From positions 62,001-126,000 of the forward strand of contig NZ_CP104146.1 in assembly GCF_025200715.1 (NCBI RefSeq): a DNA stretch of 64,000 nt, read 5' to 3'. Below the pieces are notes generated by a model. That model was not told the origin of the DNA and did not search any database. It worked only from the letters and a program-made list of their open reading frames with translations. The DNA comes from Rhizobium sullae (lineage in GTDB: Bacteria; Pseudomonadota; Alphaproteobacteria; Rhizobiales; Rhizobiaceae). The translations under genes and the position numbers were made by a program. The first letter of the stretch is position 1. The number at the start of each line of letters is the position of its first letter. Below are positions 30,154 through 39,282 of the stretch, in pieces.

Positions 30154-31548
30154 TTACTCGGCGGCGGCCCGCGTCTGCAGTGCCTTGAGGCAGGCTTCAA
30201 ACGAAGCCTTTTCGATGCCTTCGTAATGATCGAATTCGTTCAAGACTTCAGCGCCGAGATCCGCCTCGAACCGCTTCTGGTTCGGGCTGGCGATGAATTC
30301 CTGCTGCGCGCCGTCACCGAGGTTGGACTGAAAGATGCCGGCGGCGCTCACGGGCAGAAAGTCTTCGTAGACGATCGGGTCGAAACGAATGAAGCCTTCC
30401 GCGATCAGTGTATCGCGATCTCTGGTCCCCGAAGGAAGAGACATCTTCGCCTTCTCGGTCAACGAGTAGCTGAAATAACCGAGTCGCTCGGCTCGGATTG
30501 CGGCCCAGTTATCCGGGAAAGCCTGGAACGTATCCGCCAAAGCGGCCTCGTAGGCTACGGCATTAGAGCCATCGGCCGTGGGACGAACGACCTTGCGAGT
30601 ATCGTCGAGCAGCTTGTCATAGAGCGCACGCCCCTTCGGGGTGAGCGCCACGCCGCGCTGCTCGATCTCGCCGAAGCGGGCGGTGTGGGTACCGTCCTTC
30701 CAGCCACCCTTGCCATCCTGGAAGGAGACCGGCTCTTCCAACGCCTTGAACGAGGTTTGGCGCAAGAGGATCGGGCATTTGCGTGTCGGCGGACCTTCAA
30801 CGACTGCCTTGGGCGCGATGCCGTACTCCGGCATCAGTGCTTGCACCTTGTCGATGTCCAGCGTGCGCGGTGTCAGGTGGTTGATATGCGGCCCCTTGAA
30901 CGACACCACGTCGGCGATCAAGCGATGGGCATCGTGCAAGCGGTGGTACATAGAGAGAGCGACATTGGCCTTGTCGTGCCAGCGGAAGGTTTCGAGGACC
31001 TCGGCGACGAACTGCTCCGCATCCTCTTCAGACAGGCCACTCTCGGCCTCTGCCTTCGTCGTCAGCTCCACGGCGCGCAGCGTGAAGATCTGGCGCTCGG
31101 CGAGGATAACTGCTGCCTCATTTCTCAAGGCTTCGTCCGCAATCAGATCGAGGCGTAGGAGCGATGTAAAGACGCGGAAGGGATTGTGCTTGAGGGCGAC
31201 CTCACCCACCGGCCGGAAAGCCGTCGAGTGAACCGGCACACCCGCTGTCGAGAGATCGTAGTAGCCGACGGGACACATGCCCATGACGGCGAAGATGCGT
31301 CGCATCATGGCAAGTTCCGCCGCCGTTCCGAGACGGATGGCGCCGTGGCGCTCTTCGGAAATGCGTTGCAGGTTGTCGGTCGCCTCGAGCCGGGCCTTGA
31401 GCTCGGGATCGCTTGTCAGCGTCTCGTCATTGACGCGAGCCACCAGTTCCATCAGCGTGCCATAGGCCGGAACTTCATCCCGATACATTGCGGACATTGC
31501 ACTCGAAAACGAGGTACGGATATCGCTAGCGGAAACCTTCGCCGTCAT
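30154..31548 (-). CDS. hglS: 2-oxoadipate dioxygenase/decarboxylase (HglS, DUF1338)
   Basis: This iron-dependent enzyme of the YdcJ/DUF1338 family converts 2-oxoadipate and oxygen to D-2-hydroxyglutarate and carbon dioxide. The 464-residue protein contains the metal- and substrate-binding blocks ISEERHGAIRLG (His68, Arg72), GPHINHLTPRTLD (His221 or His224) and FGEIEQRGVAL (Glu294 or Glu296), close to the positions I recall for the Pseudomonas putida enzyme. It is the first gene of a four-gene operon that ends with the D-2-hydroxyglutarate dehydrogenase. A LysR gene is divergent from it. The oxygen requirement makes this branch strictly aerobic. Confidence 0.92.
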   Translation of the reverse strand: MTAKVSASDIRTSFSSAMSAMYRDEVPAYGTLMELVARVNDETLTSDPELKARLEATDNLQRISEERHGAIRLGTAAELAMMRRIFAVMGMCPVGYYDLSTAGVPVHSTAFRPVGEVALKHNPFRVFTSLLRLDLIADEALRNEAAVILAERQIFTLRAVELTTKAEAESGLSEEDAEQFVAEVLETFRWHDKANVALSMYHRLHDAHRLIADVVSFKGPHINHLTPRTLDIDKVQALMPEYGIAPKAVVEGPPTRKCPILLRQTSFKALEEPVSFQDGKGGWKDGTHTARFGEIEQRGVALTPKGRALYDKLLDDTRKVVRPTADGSNAVAYEAALADTFQAFPDNWAAIRAERLGYFSYSLTEKAKMSLPSGTRDRDTLIAEGFIRFDPIVYEDFLPVSAAGIFQSNLGDGAQQEFIASPNQKRFEADLGAEVLNEFDHYEGIEKASFEACLKALQTRAAAE

Positions 31549-31571
31549 GGTGGAAATCCTTTTGTAAGTGG

Positions 31572-31646
31572 CTATTATTCCTGATGATCACAATAGGCCG
31601 AATTTTTTTGTCGTGTTGTGAGGCTTCCTATTATGTTGATGAGGAA
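31572..31646. promoter_or_regulatory. Divergent hglS/LysR promoter region with two inverted repeats
   Basis: The 107-base gap contains CTATT and AATAG arms spanning 31572-31596 and TTCCT and AGGAA arms spanning about 31625-31646. LysR proteins usually bind such dyads in the shared promoter with the genes they regulate, so both are candidate operators. Confidence 0.4.
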
Positions 31647-31655
31647 ATGGAATAG

Positions 31656-32570
31656 ATGCGCAGAAGCCTGATCCCAGACATAGTCAATCTGCAAGCGTTT
31701 GAGTGCGCCGCCCGGCATGAGAACTTCTCGCGCGCGGCCGAGGAGCTACATCTCACCCAAGGTGCTATTAGTAGGCAGATCGCTGAACTCGAGAAACAGA
31801 CAGGATTGACGCTGTTCGAGCGGGTCCGCCGCCGCGTCGTGCTTTCCGATGCCGGTCAACGCCTTTTACCCGAGGTCAAACAGCTGCTCGTGCAATCCGA
31901 GAGGCTGATGATCGGCGCCGTGGCAGCTGGAAAGATGACCTCGTCCTTGCGGATTGCCACGCTCCCGACGTTCGGAGCGAAATGGCTGGTACCACGGCTC
32001 AGCAGTTTCCTCGCGACGCACCCAGATACCGCTTTATCAATTGAGTCGCGTTCAAGTCCATTCAGTTTTTCGGAGGAGAACTTTGATCTGGCTATCCACT
32101 TCGGGCAACCTACATGGGCAGGTGCGACCGCCGCTTTTCTTTGCCACGAGGCCGTGTTGCCGGTGGCTGCGCGAAACTCAGCGTATCGTCTCCGCCAAGA
32201 CATTAATCTGATCCAGGACGCTACGCTACTACACTTGATCACGAGACCAAAGCTTTGGACGGACTGGTCGGCGTATCATAGCATCCCACTGTCGAACGCA
32301 TATCAAGGACCTCGCTTTGATCAATTGTCCATGATCACATCTGCGGCGATCACCGACCTCGGTGTTGCGCTTCTTCCTACCTACCTGATCGAGCGCGAAC
32401 TTCGCGACGGCACGCTCATGTCCGTCCTGGACAACCCTATGTCAACAGAGAACGCGTATTACGTCGTTCGTCCTGAAAAGAAGCGTGCCCAGGTGGGCGC
32501 CGAGCAGTTTGAGAAGTGGCTAATTGGTCAGATTGAAACATCCTCGCCGCCGATCTGTCCAAAGGGGTGA
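31656..32570 (+). CDS. LysR-family regulator (GcvA-like), likely of the hglS operon
   Basis: The 304-residue protein carries a typical LysR HTH (LQAFECAARHENFSRAAEELHLTQGAISRQIAELEKQTGLTLFERVRRRVVLS) and a GcvA-like effector domain (LRIATLPTFGAKWLVPRLSSFLATHPD). It is transcribed away from hglS across a 107-base promoter gap, which suggests control of the lysine operon. Together with the Lrp-type gene, the lysine route has two candidate regulators. The ligand may be 2-aminoadipate or 2-oxoadipate (inference). Confidence 0.9.
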   Translation: MRRSLIPDIVNLQAFECAARHENFSRAAEELHLTQGAISRQIAELEKQTGLTLFERVRRRVVLSDAGQRLLPEVKQLLVQSERLMIGAVAAGKMTSSLRIATLPTFGAKWLVPRLSSFLATHPDTALSIESRSSPFSFSEENFDLAIHFGQPTWAGATAAFLCHEAVLPVAARNSAYRLRQDINLIQDATLLHLITRPKLWTDWSAYHSIPLSNAYQGPRFDQLSMITSAAITDLGVALLPTYLIERELRDGTLMSVLDNPMSTENAYYVVRPEKKRAQVGAEQFEKWLIGQIETSSPPICPKG

Positions 32571-32664
32571 ACTGCTCGACTGCCGCCACTCGAACGGGAT
32601 TCTTCTCCCGGGTTTGGCTGATGTCGACTTCAAGGTCTCAGCATAGCACTCTCGCGAGGATTCG

Positions 32665-32759
32665 ATGGAGACCGCAATGGGCTGGACTGATTTCACCCGT
32701 CACCAATATGGCCGACGGGCAGGGCGTCATGCAAGTGACGTTACGGATAGGGAATGGTC
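32665..32759 (+). pseudogene. IS5-family transposase N-terminal remnant
   Basis: About 30 codons starting with METAMGWTDFTRHQYGRR and continuing through HASDVTDREW match the conserved N-terminus of IS5-type transposases. The frame is then interrupted by the deleted IS at 32760-32936. No complete element remains. Confidence 0.7.
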
Positions 32760-32936
32760 GGGCGTGTCGCAAAGTTTCTCTGTTAACGCGGATTTGGATG
32801 ATGAATCGCTCCGATTTGTTGGAGCGCCGTTTCATGATTCTCAATACCATTGCCGAAAATCTGAAACGCCAATCGAAGGACGATTTCAAGGGACGGCAGT
32901 TTGAAGCGAGTCCCCGAAAATCTTTGAGACACGCCC
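32760..32936. mobile_element. Internally deleted IS (MITE-like), IS6-type ends
   Basis: A 177-bp unit bounded by imperfect inverted repeats, GGGCGTGTCGCAAAG at the left and GGGCGTGTCTCAAAG (reverse complement) at the right. Between them, about 25 codons (MILNTIAENLKRQSKDDF, then KGRQFEA) resemble the start of an IS6-type transposase. Most of the transposase is deleted. It interrupts the IS5 remnant, so it arrived later. Confidence 0.6.
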
Positions 32937-33055
32937 CCTTCGAATCATTTTGGTAATTGGTCGGCTAAAAATCTCAACCCTGTCGACAGAGATCATGCCA
33001 AAAGGTACACTGCGGATGCGGCATTGATTTAATTTCGATATACAAGGGGGAAAAC

Positions 33056-33976
33056 GTGCGGATTAACCAGCGCCAGATGGAGATCTTCAATGCTATCATG
33101 GTCAATAAGAGCGTTACAGCAGCCGCAACCTCTCTGAGGACATCCCAGCCTACTGTGAGCCGCGAGTTGCGGGACCTTGAACGACAGATCGGATTTGATC
33201 TTTTCAATCGGTTTGGCAAACGACTGACGCCCACGAATCAGGCGCAACTGCTTCATTCGGTGGTTGCTCGCTCGTTTGTGGGAATGGAGGAAATCAGCCG
33301 CGTGGCGATCGCGATTAGGGGTCATGACGGTGCCTATCTTAGGATTGCCTGTATCCCTGCTTACGCAGAAGCACTTATGCCCGTCGTGGCGAGGCGGTTT
33401 CTCGATAGTCGTCCGCGGGTCCTTCTTTCCGTTCACTCGCTCGAAGAAGTCCCACTTCGACACGACCTCACCACTCAAATGTTTGACGTCGGATTGACCG
33501 AGGGAAGCTATGAGCACGACGTAACGACGACTGAGAAAATTGACGTCGGCGAATTGTTATGCGTGCTTCCAGCAGGGCATCGTTTGGTGGAAAAAAATAT
33601 CATTCGACCGAGCGATTTTGAAGGCGTGGAGTTCGTGTACTTCTCGCAAGAAGATCCTTATCGCCGCAAGCTCGATGACATTTTCGATGCTGAAGGAATT
33701 TCGCGCCGTTATTCGGTAGAAACAACAACCGCAACTGGCGTCTGCTCGATGGTCGCGGCTGGAGTAGGCGTTTCGATCGTTAACCCTTTTACGGCTGCTC
33801 ACTACTGCAAGAAAGGTGTCGTCCTGAAGAGGCTGAGTGTCCGCGTACCGTACCAGGTTACTCTCTGGAGGCCAGCGGAAGGGCTTCGATCTACCCACGC
33901 CGATCTATTCGTCAAAGTGCTTCACGAAGTGACGGCAACCGTGAAGCAGCAATTAAGAGCACAGCTGGGAGAATGA
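33056..33976 (+). CDS. LysR-family regulator, OccR/NocR-like
   Basis: The 306-residue LysR protein starts with a GTG codon preceded by AAGGGGG. The HTH is QRQMEIFNAIMVNKSVTAAATSLRTSQPTVSRELRDLERQIGFDLFNR, with an effector domain from about residue 90. The style is closest to the opine/amino-acid regulators OccR and NocR (impression from sequence). The gene it controlled is not evident: the next gene downstream is a decayed folD on the other strand, and upstream are IS remnants. It may be an orphan left by rearrangement. Confidence 0.85.
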   Translation: MRINQRQMEIFNAIMVNKSVTAAATSLRTSQPTVSRELRDLERQIGFDLFNRFGKRLTPTNQAQLLHSVVARSFVGMEEISRVAIAIRGHDGAYLRIACIPAYAEALMPVVARRFLDSRPRVLLSVHSLEEVPLRHDLTTQMFDVGLTEGSYEHDVTTTEKIDVGELLCVLPAGHRLVEKNIIRPSDFEGVEFVYFSQEDPYRRKLDDIFDAEGISRRYSVETTTATGVCSMVAAGVGVSIVNPFTAAHYCKKGVVLKRLSVRVPYQVTLWRPAEGLRSTHADLFVKVLHEVTATVKQQLRAQLGE

Positions 33977-34042
33977 GGTTGGATGGGATATTGCTCAGTG
34001 GCATAATGGGTCCCTATCTCGCCTTGGCGACGTTTCTCGATC

Positions 34043-34933
34043 CTAAAGGAGCTCCGGCGTCAGGCCGTTTGCGCGGTAAGCCGCTATGATGGTATTCTCC
34101 AGCAACATGGCGATCGTCATCGGGCCAACACCACCGGGAACAGGCGTGATCGCTGCGGCGACTTCGGATGCCTCATCATAGGCGACATCGCCCACTAGCC
34201 GGCTCTTGCCCGCGCCCCGCTCCGGCGCATCGATCCTATTAATACCGACGTCGATGACTGTTGCTCCTGATTTGATCCAGTCCGCTTTCACCATCTCCGG
34301 ACGGCCGACGGCCGCCACCAGGATATCGGCACCGCGCGTGCCACGGAGGCGAGATCCTTCGTCCGCGAATGCGCCGTCGTGACAGTCGCATTGGCATTCA
34401 GCAGCAATTGCGCCATCGGCTTGCCGAACAGGTTGGAGCGGCCGATGACGACAGCATTGAGCCCCGACAAGTCCTTGCCGTGGATGGAGCGAACCAAAAG
34501 CATCGCGCCGGCTGGCGTGCAGGAAATCAGCCCGGTCGCGAGATCGCCCGTTGCCAGCTTGCCGGCGTTGACCACATGCAGGCCATCGACATCCTTCTCC
34601 GGCTTGATCGACTGGATGATCGCATCGGCATCCAAATGCTTCGGCAGCGGCAGTTGCATCAGGATGCCATGAATGGACGCATCCTCGTTCAGCGAGGCCA
34701 CCAGCTTTGCGAGTTGGTCCTGTGTCGTCTCGGCCGGAATTGAAGCCGCAATCCTTGGCCATCCGGCCCTTGGCGCTGACATAGGTGTGGCTCGCCGGAT
34801 CATCACCGACGATCACCACGGCCAGACCGGTCTTCACACCGGTCTCGGCCTCAAGCACCGATGCTGCGGCCTGCACGGCGTCGATAACCTTCGCCGCCGC
34901 TTTCTTTCCGTCGATTACAATCGCGTTTGCCAT
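34043..34933 (-). pseudogene. folD: folD (methylenetetrahydrofolate dehydrogenase/cyclohydrolase), two frameshifts
   Basis: The start ([20 protein letters not shown] to KDCGFNS) and the end ([31 protein letters not shown] to [12 protein letters not shown]) are in one frame. The middle ([40 protein letters not shown] through [35 protein letters not shown]) is in another. The first break, near 34737, looks like loss of about five codons plus a frame change (expected IQHTL). The second is near 34340. One continuous frame happens to be open, but its central 130 residues are nonsense, so the enzyme should be dead. It is adjacent to purU, as in rhizobial one-carbon loci. Confidence 0.88.
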
Positions 34934-34936
34934 ATC

Positions 34937-35303
34937 TCAACCCATGCGCTCAGAGGCATAGGATCCTGGACTTGCCGGAAACACCACGGCGCGGTTGCCG
35001 TTGATGAAGGTGCGGTGATGGATATGGGCATGCACGGCGCGCGCGAGCACCTGGCTTTCGACATCACGGCCGATCGAGACATAATCCTCGGCCGACTGCG
35101 CATGAGTGATGCGGGCAATGTCCTGCTCGATGATCGGGCCCTCGTCGAGATCAGCGGTGACGTAATGCGCCGTCGCGCCGATCAGCTTCACGCCGCGCTC
35201 ATAGGCCTGTTTGTAGGGATTGGCACCCTTGAAGCTCGGCAGGAAGGAATGGTGGATATTGATGATCCGGCCCGACATTTTCTGGCACATCTGGTCCGAC
35301 AGG
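34937..35303 (-). pseudogene. purU: purU (formyltetrahydrofolate deformylase), C-terminal fragment
   Basis: About 120 codons match the catalytic C-terminal part of Pur[27 protein letters not shown], the [22 protein letters not shown] block, and [13 protein letters not shown]. The 5' portion is cut off exactly at the left end of the IS3 element at 35304. With folD it formed a folD-purU pair. Confidence 0.9.
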
Positions 35304-35367
35304 TGACCTTGCCCCGTTGAAATAATCCATTTTGAAGTAAGCTCTGGCCCATTGAGAGGACCAGGGA

Positions 35368-35634
35368 ATGAAGCGCAACCGTTTCACAGACGAACAGATC
35401 ATCGGCATCCTGAAAGAGCATGAGGCTGGCACGCCGGTCTCGGAGCTTTGCCGCAAACACGGCGTTAGCGATGCCAGCATCTATAAATGGAAAGCCAAGT
35501 TCGGCGGCATGGAGGTGTCGGAAGCCAAGCGGCTGAAGACGCTGGAGGACGAGAACACGAAGCTGAAGCGGCTTCTGGCGGATGCCATGCTCGACAATGC
35601 TGCTTTGAAAGACCTTTTGGGAAAGAAATGGTGA
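35368..35634 (+). CDS. IS3-family transposase OrfA
   Basis: The 88-residue OrfA has the HTH ([42 protein letters not shown]) and a leucine-zipper-like tail ([20 protein letters not shown]) of IS3-family elements. It overlaps orfB, which would normally be made by programmed frameshifting. Confidence 0.9.
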   Translation: MKRNRFTDEQIIGILKEHEAGTPVSELCRKHGVSDASIYKWKAKFGGMEVSEAKRLKTLEDENTKLKRLLADAMLDNAALKDLLGKKW

Positions 35635-36558
35635 CGCCCGCAGCAAAGCGGAACGCTGTCGCGCATCTGATGGACCAACATGGGATGAGCGAACGGCGGG
35701 CGTGTAAAGCCATCGGTTTTTGCCGCATGACGATCCGTTATGACACCAGACGCAGCGACGATCAGGGCCTTCGCGAGCGCATGAAGGCGTTGGCGCATGA
35801 ACGCCGCCGCTTCGGCTATCGACGCATTCATGTGCTGCTCAGGCGCGAGGGACACCTTGTGAACCACAAGAAACTCTTCCGGCTCTATCGGGAGGAGAAG
35901 CTGACCGTGCGCAAGCGCGGCGGGCGCAAGCGCGCGATAGGCACACGAGCACCGATGCTGATCCCAATGACCGCCAAATGATCGTTGGTCGCTGGACTTC
36001 GTGTCGGATCAGTTCACCGATGGTCGCAGGTTCCGGGTTCTGACGGTCGTAGACGATTGCACCAGAGAATGCCTGGGCCTCGTCGCCGATACATCGCTTT
36101 CCGGCCTGCGGGTTGCCCGTGAGCTTGATCGGATCATCGAGGAACGTGGCAAACCCAGGACGGTCGTCAGTGACAACGGCAGCGAGTTCACCAGTAATGC
36201 GATCCTGCAATGGACGGATCGGGCCAAGGTCGATTGGCATTACATTGCACCAGGCAAGCCGATCCAGAACGCCTTCATCGAAAGCTTCAATGGGCGGCTG
36301 CGCGACGAGTTCTTGAATGAAACGCTCTTCTCGTCACTGACCCACGCTCGATCAGCGCTTTCAAACTGGCGCAGCGATTACAACGATCATCGACCGCACT
36401 CCGGCCTTGGCTGGCTGACACCGACCGAGTTCGCTCAGACCATCAACCCGCTACGTGATGCGGTGCTGCGCAGCCGAAATGGCTCCGCACCGCAACCCGC
36501 CGCTACCGCCCCAAATGCAGCAACCAAAAACCGCCGGAGCGAACTGAAAACTGGATAA
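35628..36558 (+). pseudogene. IS3-family transposase OrfB with frameshift
   Basis: The first part (to [13 protein letters not shown]) and the second part ([57 protein letters not shown] catalytic core) are in different frames. An extra A in CCAAATGAT near 35975 explains the break; without it the conserved [13 protein letters not shown] would be read. The element is therefore probably not autonomous. Confidence 0.85.
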
Positions 36559-36576
36559 AACTTGGGGGCAAGGTCA

Positions 36577-36711
36577 CGGGTACTGCTTGCCTGCGATTAG
36601 CCCAGAGAAATGTGCGACATCCGCCAAGGTCGCTGCGCCTACCTCGGCTGCGATCGCCGATACCCTTTTGAAGTCGATTGCTCGTGGATAAGACGAACCC
36701 CCAACGATTAT
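36577..36711 (-). pseudogene. Fragment of the glyA-like gene (third copy)
   Basis: These 135 bases match the reverse complement of 53391-53526 in the intact SHMT-like gene with only two differences that I can see. The fragment is trapped between the right end of the IS3 element and the left end of the Tn3-family transposon. Confidence 0.9.
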
Positions 36712-36758
36712 GGGGGCATTTGCGGGAGGGGGCGAAATCCTACGCTAAGCTTCCAGAA

Positions 36759-37505
36759 CTATCGCGATAGATGCGACATCAGAAAATCGGCCGCGCTCTG
36801 GTGAGCTGCGCCGGCGTTCCGGGTCCCCGATCTCAAGAAAAAATCGTGCGCCCCGCCTTCGTAAGCATCAAGGGTAACAGGCCCTCCAAGCTGTTGCGCT
36901 GTCCGTTGCAACTCGCGGCCGATCGACAAGGGAAACGTCCGGTCGGCGCTTCCCCAAATCAAAAGCAGCGGCGGCAATGGACGGATAGGCTTTGAATAAC
37001 CGTTCGGGAATCCGCCATCGACCAACACCAGAGCGCCAATATCGGATCGTCCGACCGAAGCAGCCGAGGCGATTTGCGCGCCAAGCGAGATCCCGAGGAC
37101 GCCAACCTTGCCGCCGTGGCGCGGTTGGCTCTCAAGATAGGCGGACACGCCTTGAACGGCGGAAGTCCAGCCCGGCAGCCCCTGTGCATAATAGGCGATA
37201 CGCGTCCGCGCATTACCCGCCGTGGCGATAGCGTCGAGGTCGGCCGCCGACAGAACATGGACGAGATAGGCATTCAAACCCGCCGTCCGGAACGTCTGGC
37301 CGATCTCATCATAAACGGACGCCCCGAAGCCTTTGCTGCCACTTAGGATCACAACGGCCGGACATGTCGCATTCGCGCAGTTCCCGAAGCTCTCGACGAG
37401 AACACGGCCGGCCGGCGTCGGCACGGTAAATTGCTGCCGGGATGCAGCATGAGCATTGACAAACATACCTGCGAAAAAAACGAGAACGCACGAAAACAAG
37501 CGCAT
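36759..37505 (-). CDS. Secreted dienelactone-hydrolase-like alpha/beta hydrolase (transposon passenger)
   Basis: The 248-residue protein has a signal peptide (MRLFSCVLVFFAGMFVNAHA, cleaved after AHA) and an alpha/beta-hydrolase fold. The nucleophile motif is GISLG, the acid is probably Asp in WGSADRTFP, and the His is in EGGAHDFFL. This is the dienelactone hydrolase family arrangement, but the natural substrate is unknown. It is the gene nearest the left transposon end and may be co-transcribed with the DUF930 gene upstream. Confidence 0.8.
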   Translation of the reverse strand: MRLFSCVLVFFAGMFVNAHAASRQQFTVPTPAGRVLVESFGNCANATCPAVVILSGSKGFGASVYDEIGQTFRTAGLNAYLVHVLSAADLDAIATAGNARTRIAYYAQGLPGWTSAVQGVSAYLESQPRHGGKVGVLGISLGAQIASAASVGRSDIGALVLVDGGFPNGYSKPIRPLPPLLLIWGSADRTFPLSIGRELQRTAQQLGGPVTLDAYEGGAHDFFLRSGTRNAGAAHQSAADFLMSHLSR

Positions 37506-37570
37506 ATGCTTCTAAAACTCCATTCCTTGGCGTCGCGACACAGTACGCGATCGGCCCATACCTACCGCCC

Positions 37571-38296
37571 CTAATCAAGCGGCTTATCTTCGGTGGGAAG
37601 ACTATGCTCGGCCCACTCCCTTCTCGGTATTGGCTCGCCCATGAGAAATTCAAAGGCCGCGACCTTCTTATGATCCGGGGTGAGGTCACATTTGAATCGC
37701 AACCTATACCAATCTCGCTTGCTGTGCAGAGCCGCCCCCTCTGCCGAAAAGGAGTTTCCCGATAATTTCGGGTCGGCCATCGCATAGGCCACGACGCGAT
37801 CCGGCTGGTACTCTTCGCTCCACGCTCCGACCTGAGCCATGGCTTCCAAATTGCATAGTTGTTCGATCTGATCCGCGGGCCTGAGCATCGCAAGCTCTTG
37901 TCTGGTATTTCGGCTTCTTGGATCGTCCAGCACCGTCTCCGACAGCATGCGCGACGGCTTCACCAGTGTCGGCGTTTCATCACGACGATGAACCTCGTCC
38001 GGGACCACCTCTGGAACTGCTGGCGTCTTTAACGTCGTCTCGGGCGTGTCCGCCGGCATGCCCTCGCCCTGCTGTGTAGGAGGAAGATCAGGTTGCCGTG
38101 CGGGCTTCTCCTGTTGATCGGTTCGGGGAGGGGGAAGGGTCACGATTTCCACCGCTATGCTCTGCTCCTGCTGCTCGGGCAGTTTCGGCGCGGCAGGCAA
38201 AAGCAGTATGAAGACGCCCACAAGGATATGAAGGAGCGCGGACCCCGCAAGGCCCCACCTGTTGAATCGATCCTCTGTCCGCGCCACCAACCTCAT
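37571..38296 (-). CDS. DUF930-type protein with TonB-like N-terminus (transposon passenger)
   Basis: The 241-residue protein has a basic N-terminus, one membrane helix (GLAGSALLHILVGVFILLL), a proline-rich periplasmic spacer (about 40-120) as in TonB proteins, and a C-terminal globular domain with two cysteines (LCNLEAMAQVGAW and RLRFKCDLTPDHKKVAAFEFLMGEPIPR) that I recognise as the rhizobial DUF930 domain. Its function is unknown; the layout suggests an envelope-spanning role. Confidence 0.75.
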   Translation of the reverse strand: MRLVARTEDRFNRWGLAGSALLHILVGVFILLLPAAPKLPEQQEQSIAVEIVTLPPPRTDQQEKPARQPDLPPTQQGEGMPADTPETTLKTPAVPEVVPDEVHRRDETPTLVKPSRMLSETVLDDPRSRNTRQELAMLRPADQIEQLCNLEAMAQVGAWSEEYQPDRVVAYAMADPKLSGNSFSAEGAALHSKRDWYRLRFKCDLTPDHKKVAAFEFLMGEPIPRREWAEHSLPTEDKPLD

Positions 38297-38305
38297 ACAA
38301 GCACG

Positions 38306-38530
38306 TCAGAGGGCGGCAGCTACGAATTGGCGCAGATCAACAAAAAGGCTGGTTTGCTTGCCGCCTTCCATGGCGTCACCGTGGGTGGCCTTCAACCCCT
38401 CGACAGACCAGCCCGCCGAAGCCGCATCGGTGATCTGCCGCAGCTGCGGGTTTGCATCTGCTACGGAGGCGGAGAGGGTTAAGGCAACGCATATAGCCAA
38501 AATTGTTGTCAGTTTATGAGTCATCGGCAT
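38306..38530 (-). CDS. Small exported protein (transposon passenger)
   Basis: A 74-residue product starts MPMTHKLTTILAICVALTLS and has a clear signal peptide, with cleavage likely after ADA, leaving about 50 residues. The ATG lies inside the 3' end of tnpR (17-base overlap). ATG 38524 is an equally good start. I do not recognise a family. Confidence 0.6.
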   Translation of the reverse strand: MPMTHKLTTILAICVALTLSASVADANPQLRQITDAASAGWSVEGLKATHGDAMEGGKQTSLFVDLRQFVAAAL

Positions 38531-39158
38531 TCGATTGCTCCGGTTGCGGTAGACCCAGAAGTCGTCTGCCATGGTCCCTAAGTTCGCCTTTAGGGCCGAC
38601 ATACCGGTAGAGGGTGACGCGCTCGATCCCGAGTTCCGTGCAGAGATCGGAGACGGATGTATCGCGCTGCGCCATGGCGGCCTGGGCGAGGCGAACTTGC
38701 GCTTTGGTGAGCGCGAATTTGCGACCGCCTTTGCGACCTCGTGCTCTGGCTGCGGCAAGACCAGCCATCGTACGCTCACGGATCAGGTCTCGCTCGAACT
38801 CGGCCAGAGTGGCGAAGATGCCGAACACCATGCGGCCAGATGCGGTCGTGGTGTCGATCTCGGCTCCTTTTCCGGTCAACACCCGCAAGCCGATCTTGCG
38901 GTCGGACAGATCCTTCACCGTATTGACCAGATGGGTAAGCGACCGCCCGAGGCGATCAAGCTTCCAGACGACCAGCACATCGTCGGAACGCAACGATTTG
39001 AGGCAGCCAGTCAGGCCCGGTCGATCATCACGGCTGCCAGAGGCGCGATCCTCATAGATATTGTCCTGCTCAACGCCGGCGGCGCGCAGGGCGTCGTGCT
39101 GCAGGTCCAGAGACTGGGAACCATCGGCTTTGGAAACGCGAGCATATCCTATCAGCAT
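38514..39158 (-). CDS. tnpR: TnpR serine resolvase of the Tn3-family transposon
   Basis: The 214-residue resolvase has catalytic Ser9 in IGYARVSK, the VVWKLDRLGRS motif, the FATLAEFERDLIRERT E-helix start, and a C-terminal HTH (VSDLCTELGIERVTLYRYV). It resolves cointegrates at res, which should be in the gap before tnpA. It is divergent from tnpA. Confidence 0.92.
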   Translation of the reverse strand: MLIGYARVSKADGSQSLDLQHDALRAAGVEQDNIYEDRASGSRDDRPGLTGCLKSLRSDDVLVVWKLDRLGRSLTHLVNTVKDLSDRKIGLRVLTGKGAEIDTTTASGRMVFGIFATLAEFERDLIRERTMAGLAAARARGRKGGRKFALTKAQVRLAQAAMAQRDTSVSDLCTELGIERVTLYRYVGPKGELRDHGRRLLGLPQPEQSNADDS

Positions 39159-39282
39159 GTTTCTTAAACGGTGGTTTGAGGCGGCGCATTACCGCAATTG
39201 CCTTGTTCCCCAGAACTGTATCTTAACCAGCATCATAAACAAAGCGTCTTGAACATCATCTGATTTTGAAAAAGGAACATGG
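39159..39282. promoter_or_regulatory. Presumed res site and divergent promoters of tnpR/tnpA
   Basis: The 124 bases between the divergent tnpR and tnpA genes are where Tn3-family res sites and both promoters lie. I infer the site from position only; no subsite was matched. Confidence 0.5.

Larger units (their letters stand above)
35304..36576. mobile_element. IS3-family insertion sequence (IS407-like)
   Basis: A 1273-bp element with terminal inverted repeats TGACCTTGCCCC at 35304 and GGGGCAAGGTCA ending at 36576. It carries overlapping orfA and orfB. The left flank is purU and the right flank is a fragment of the glyA-like gene, and the 4-bp flanks differ (CAGG and CGGG). The element therefore sits at a rearrangement junction rather than in a simple insertion. 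Confidence 0.88.
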
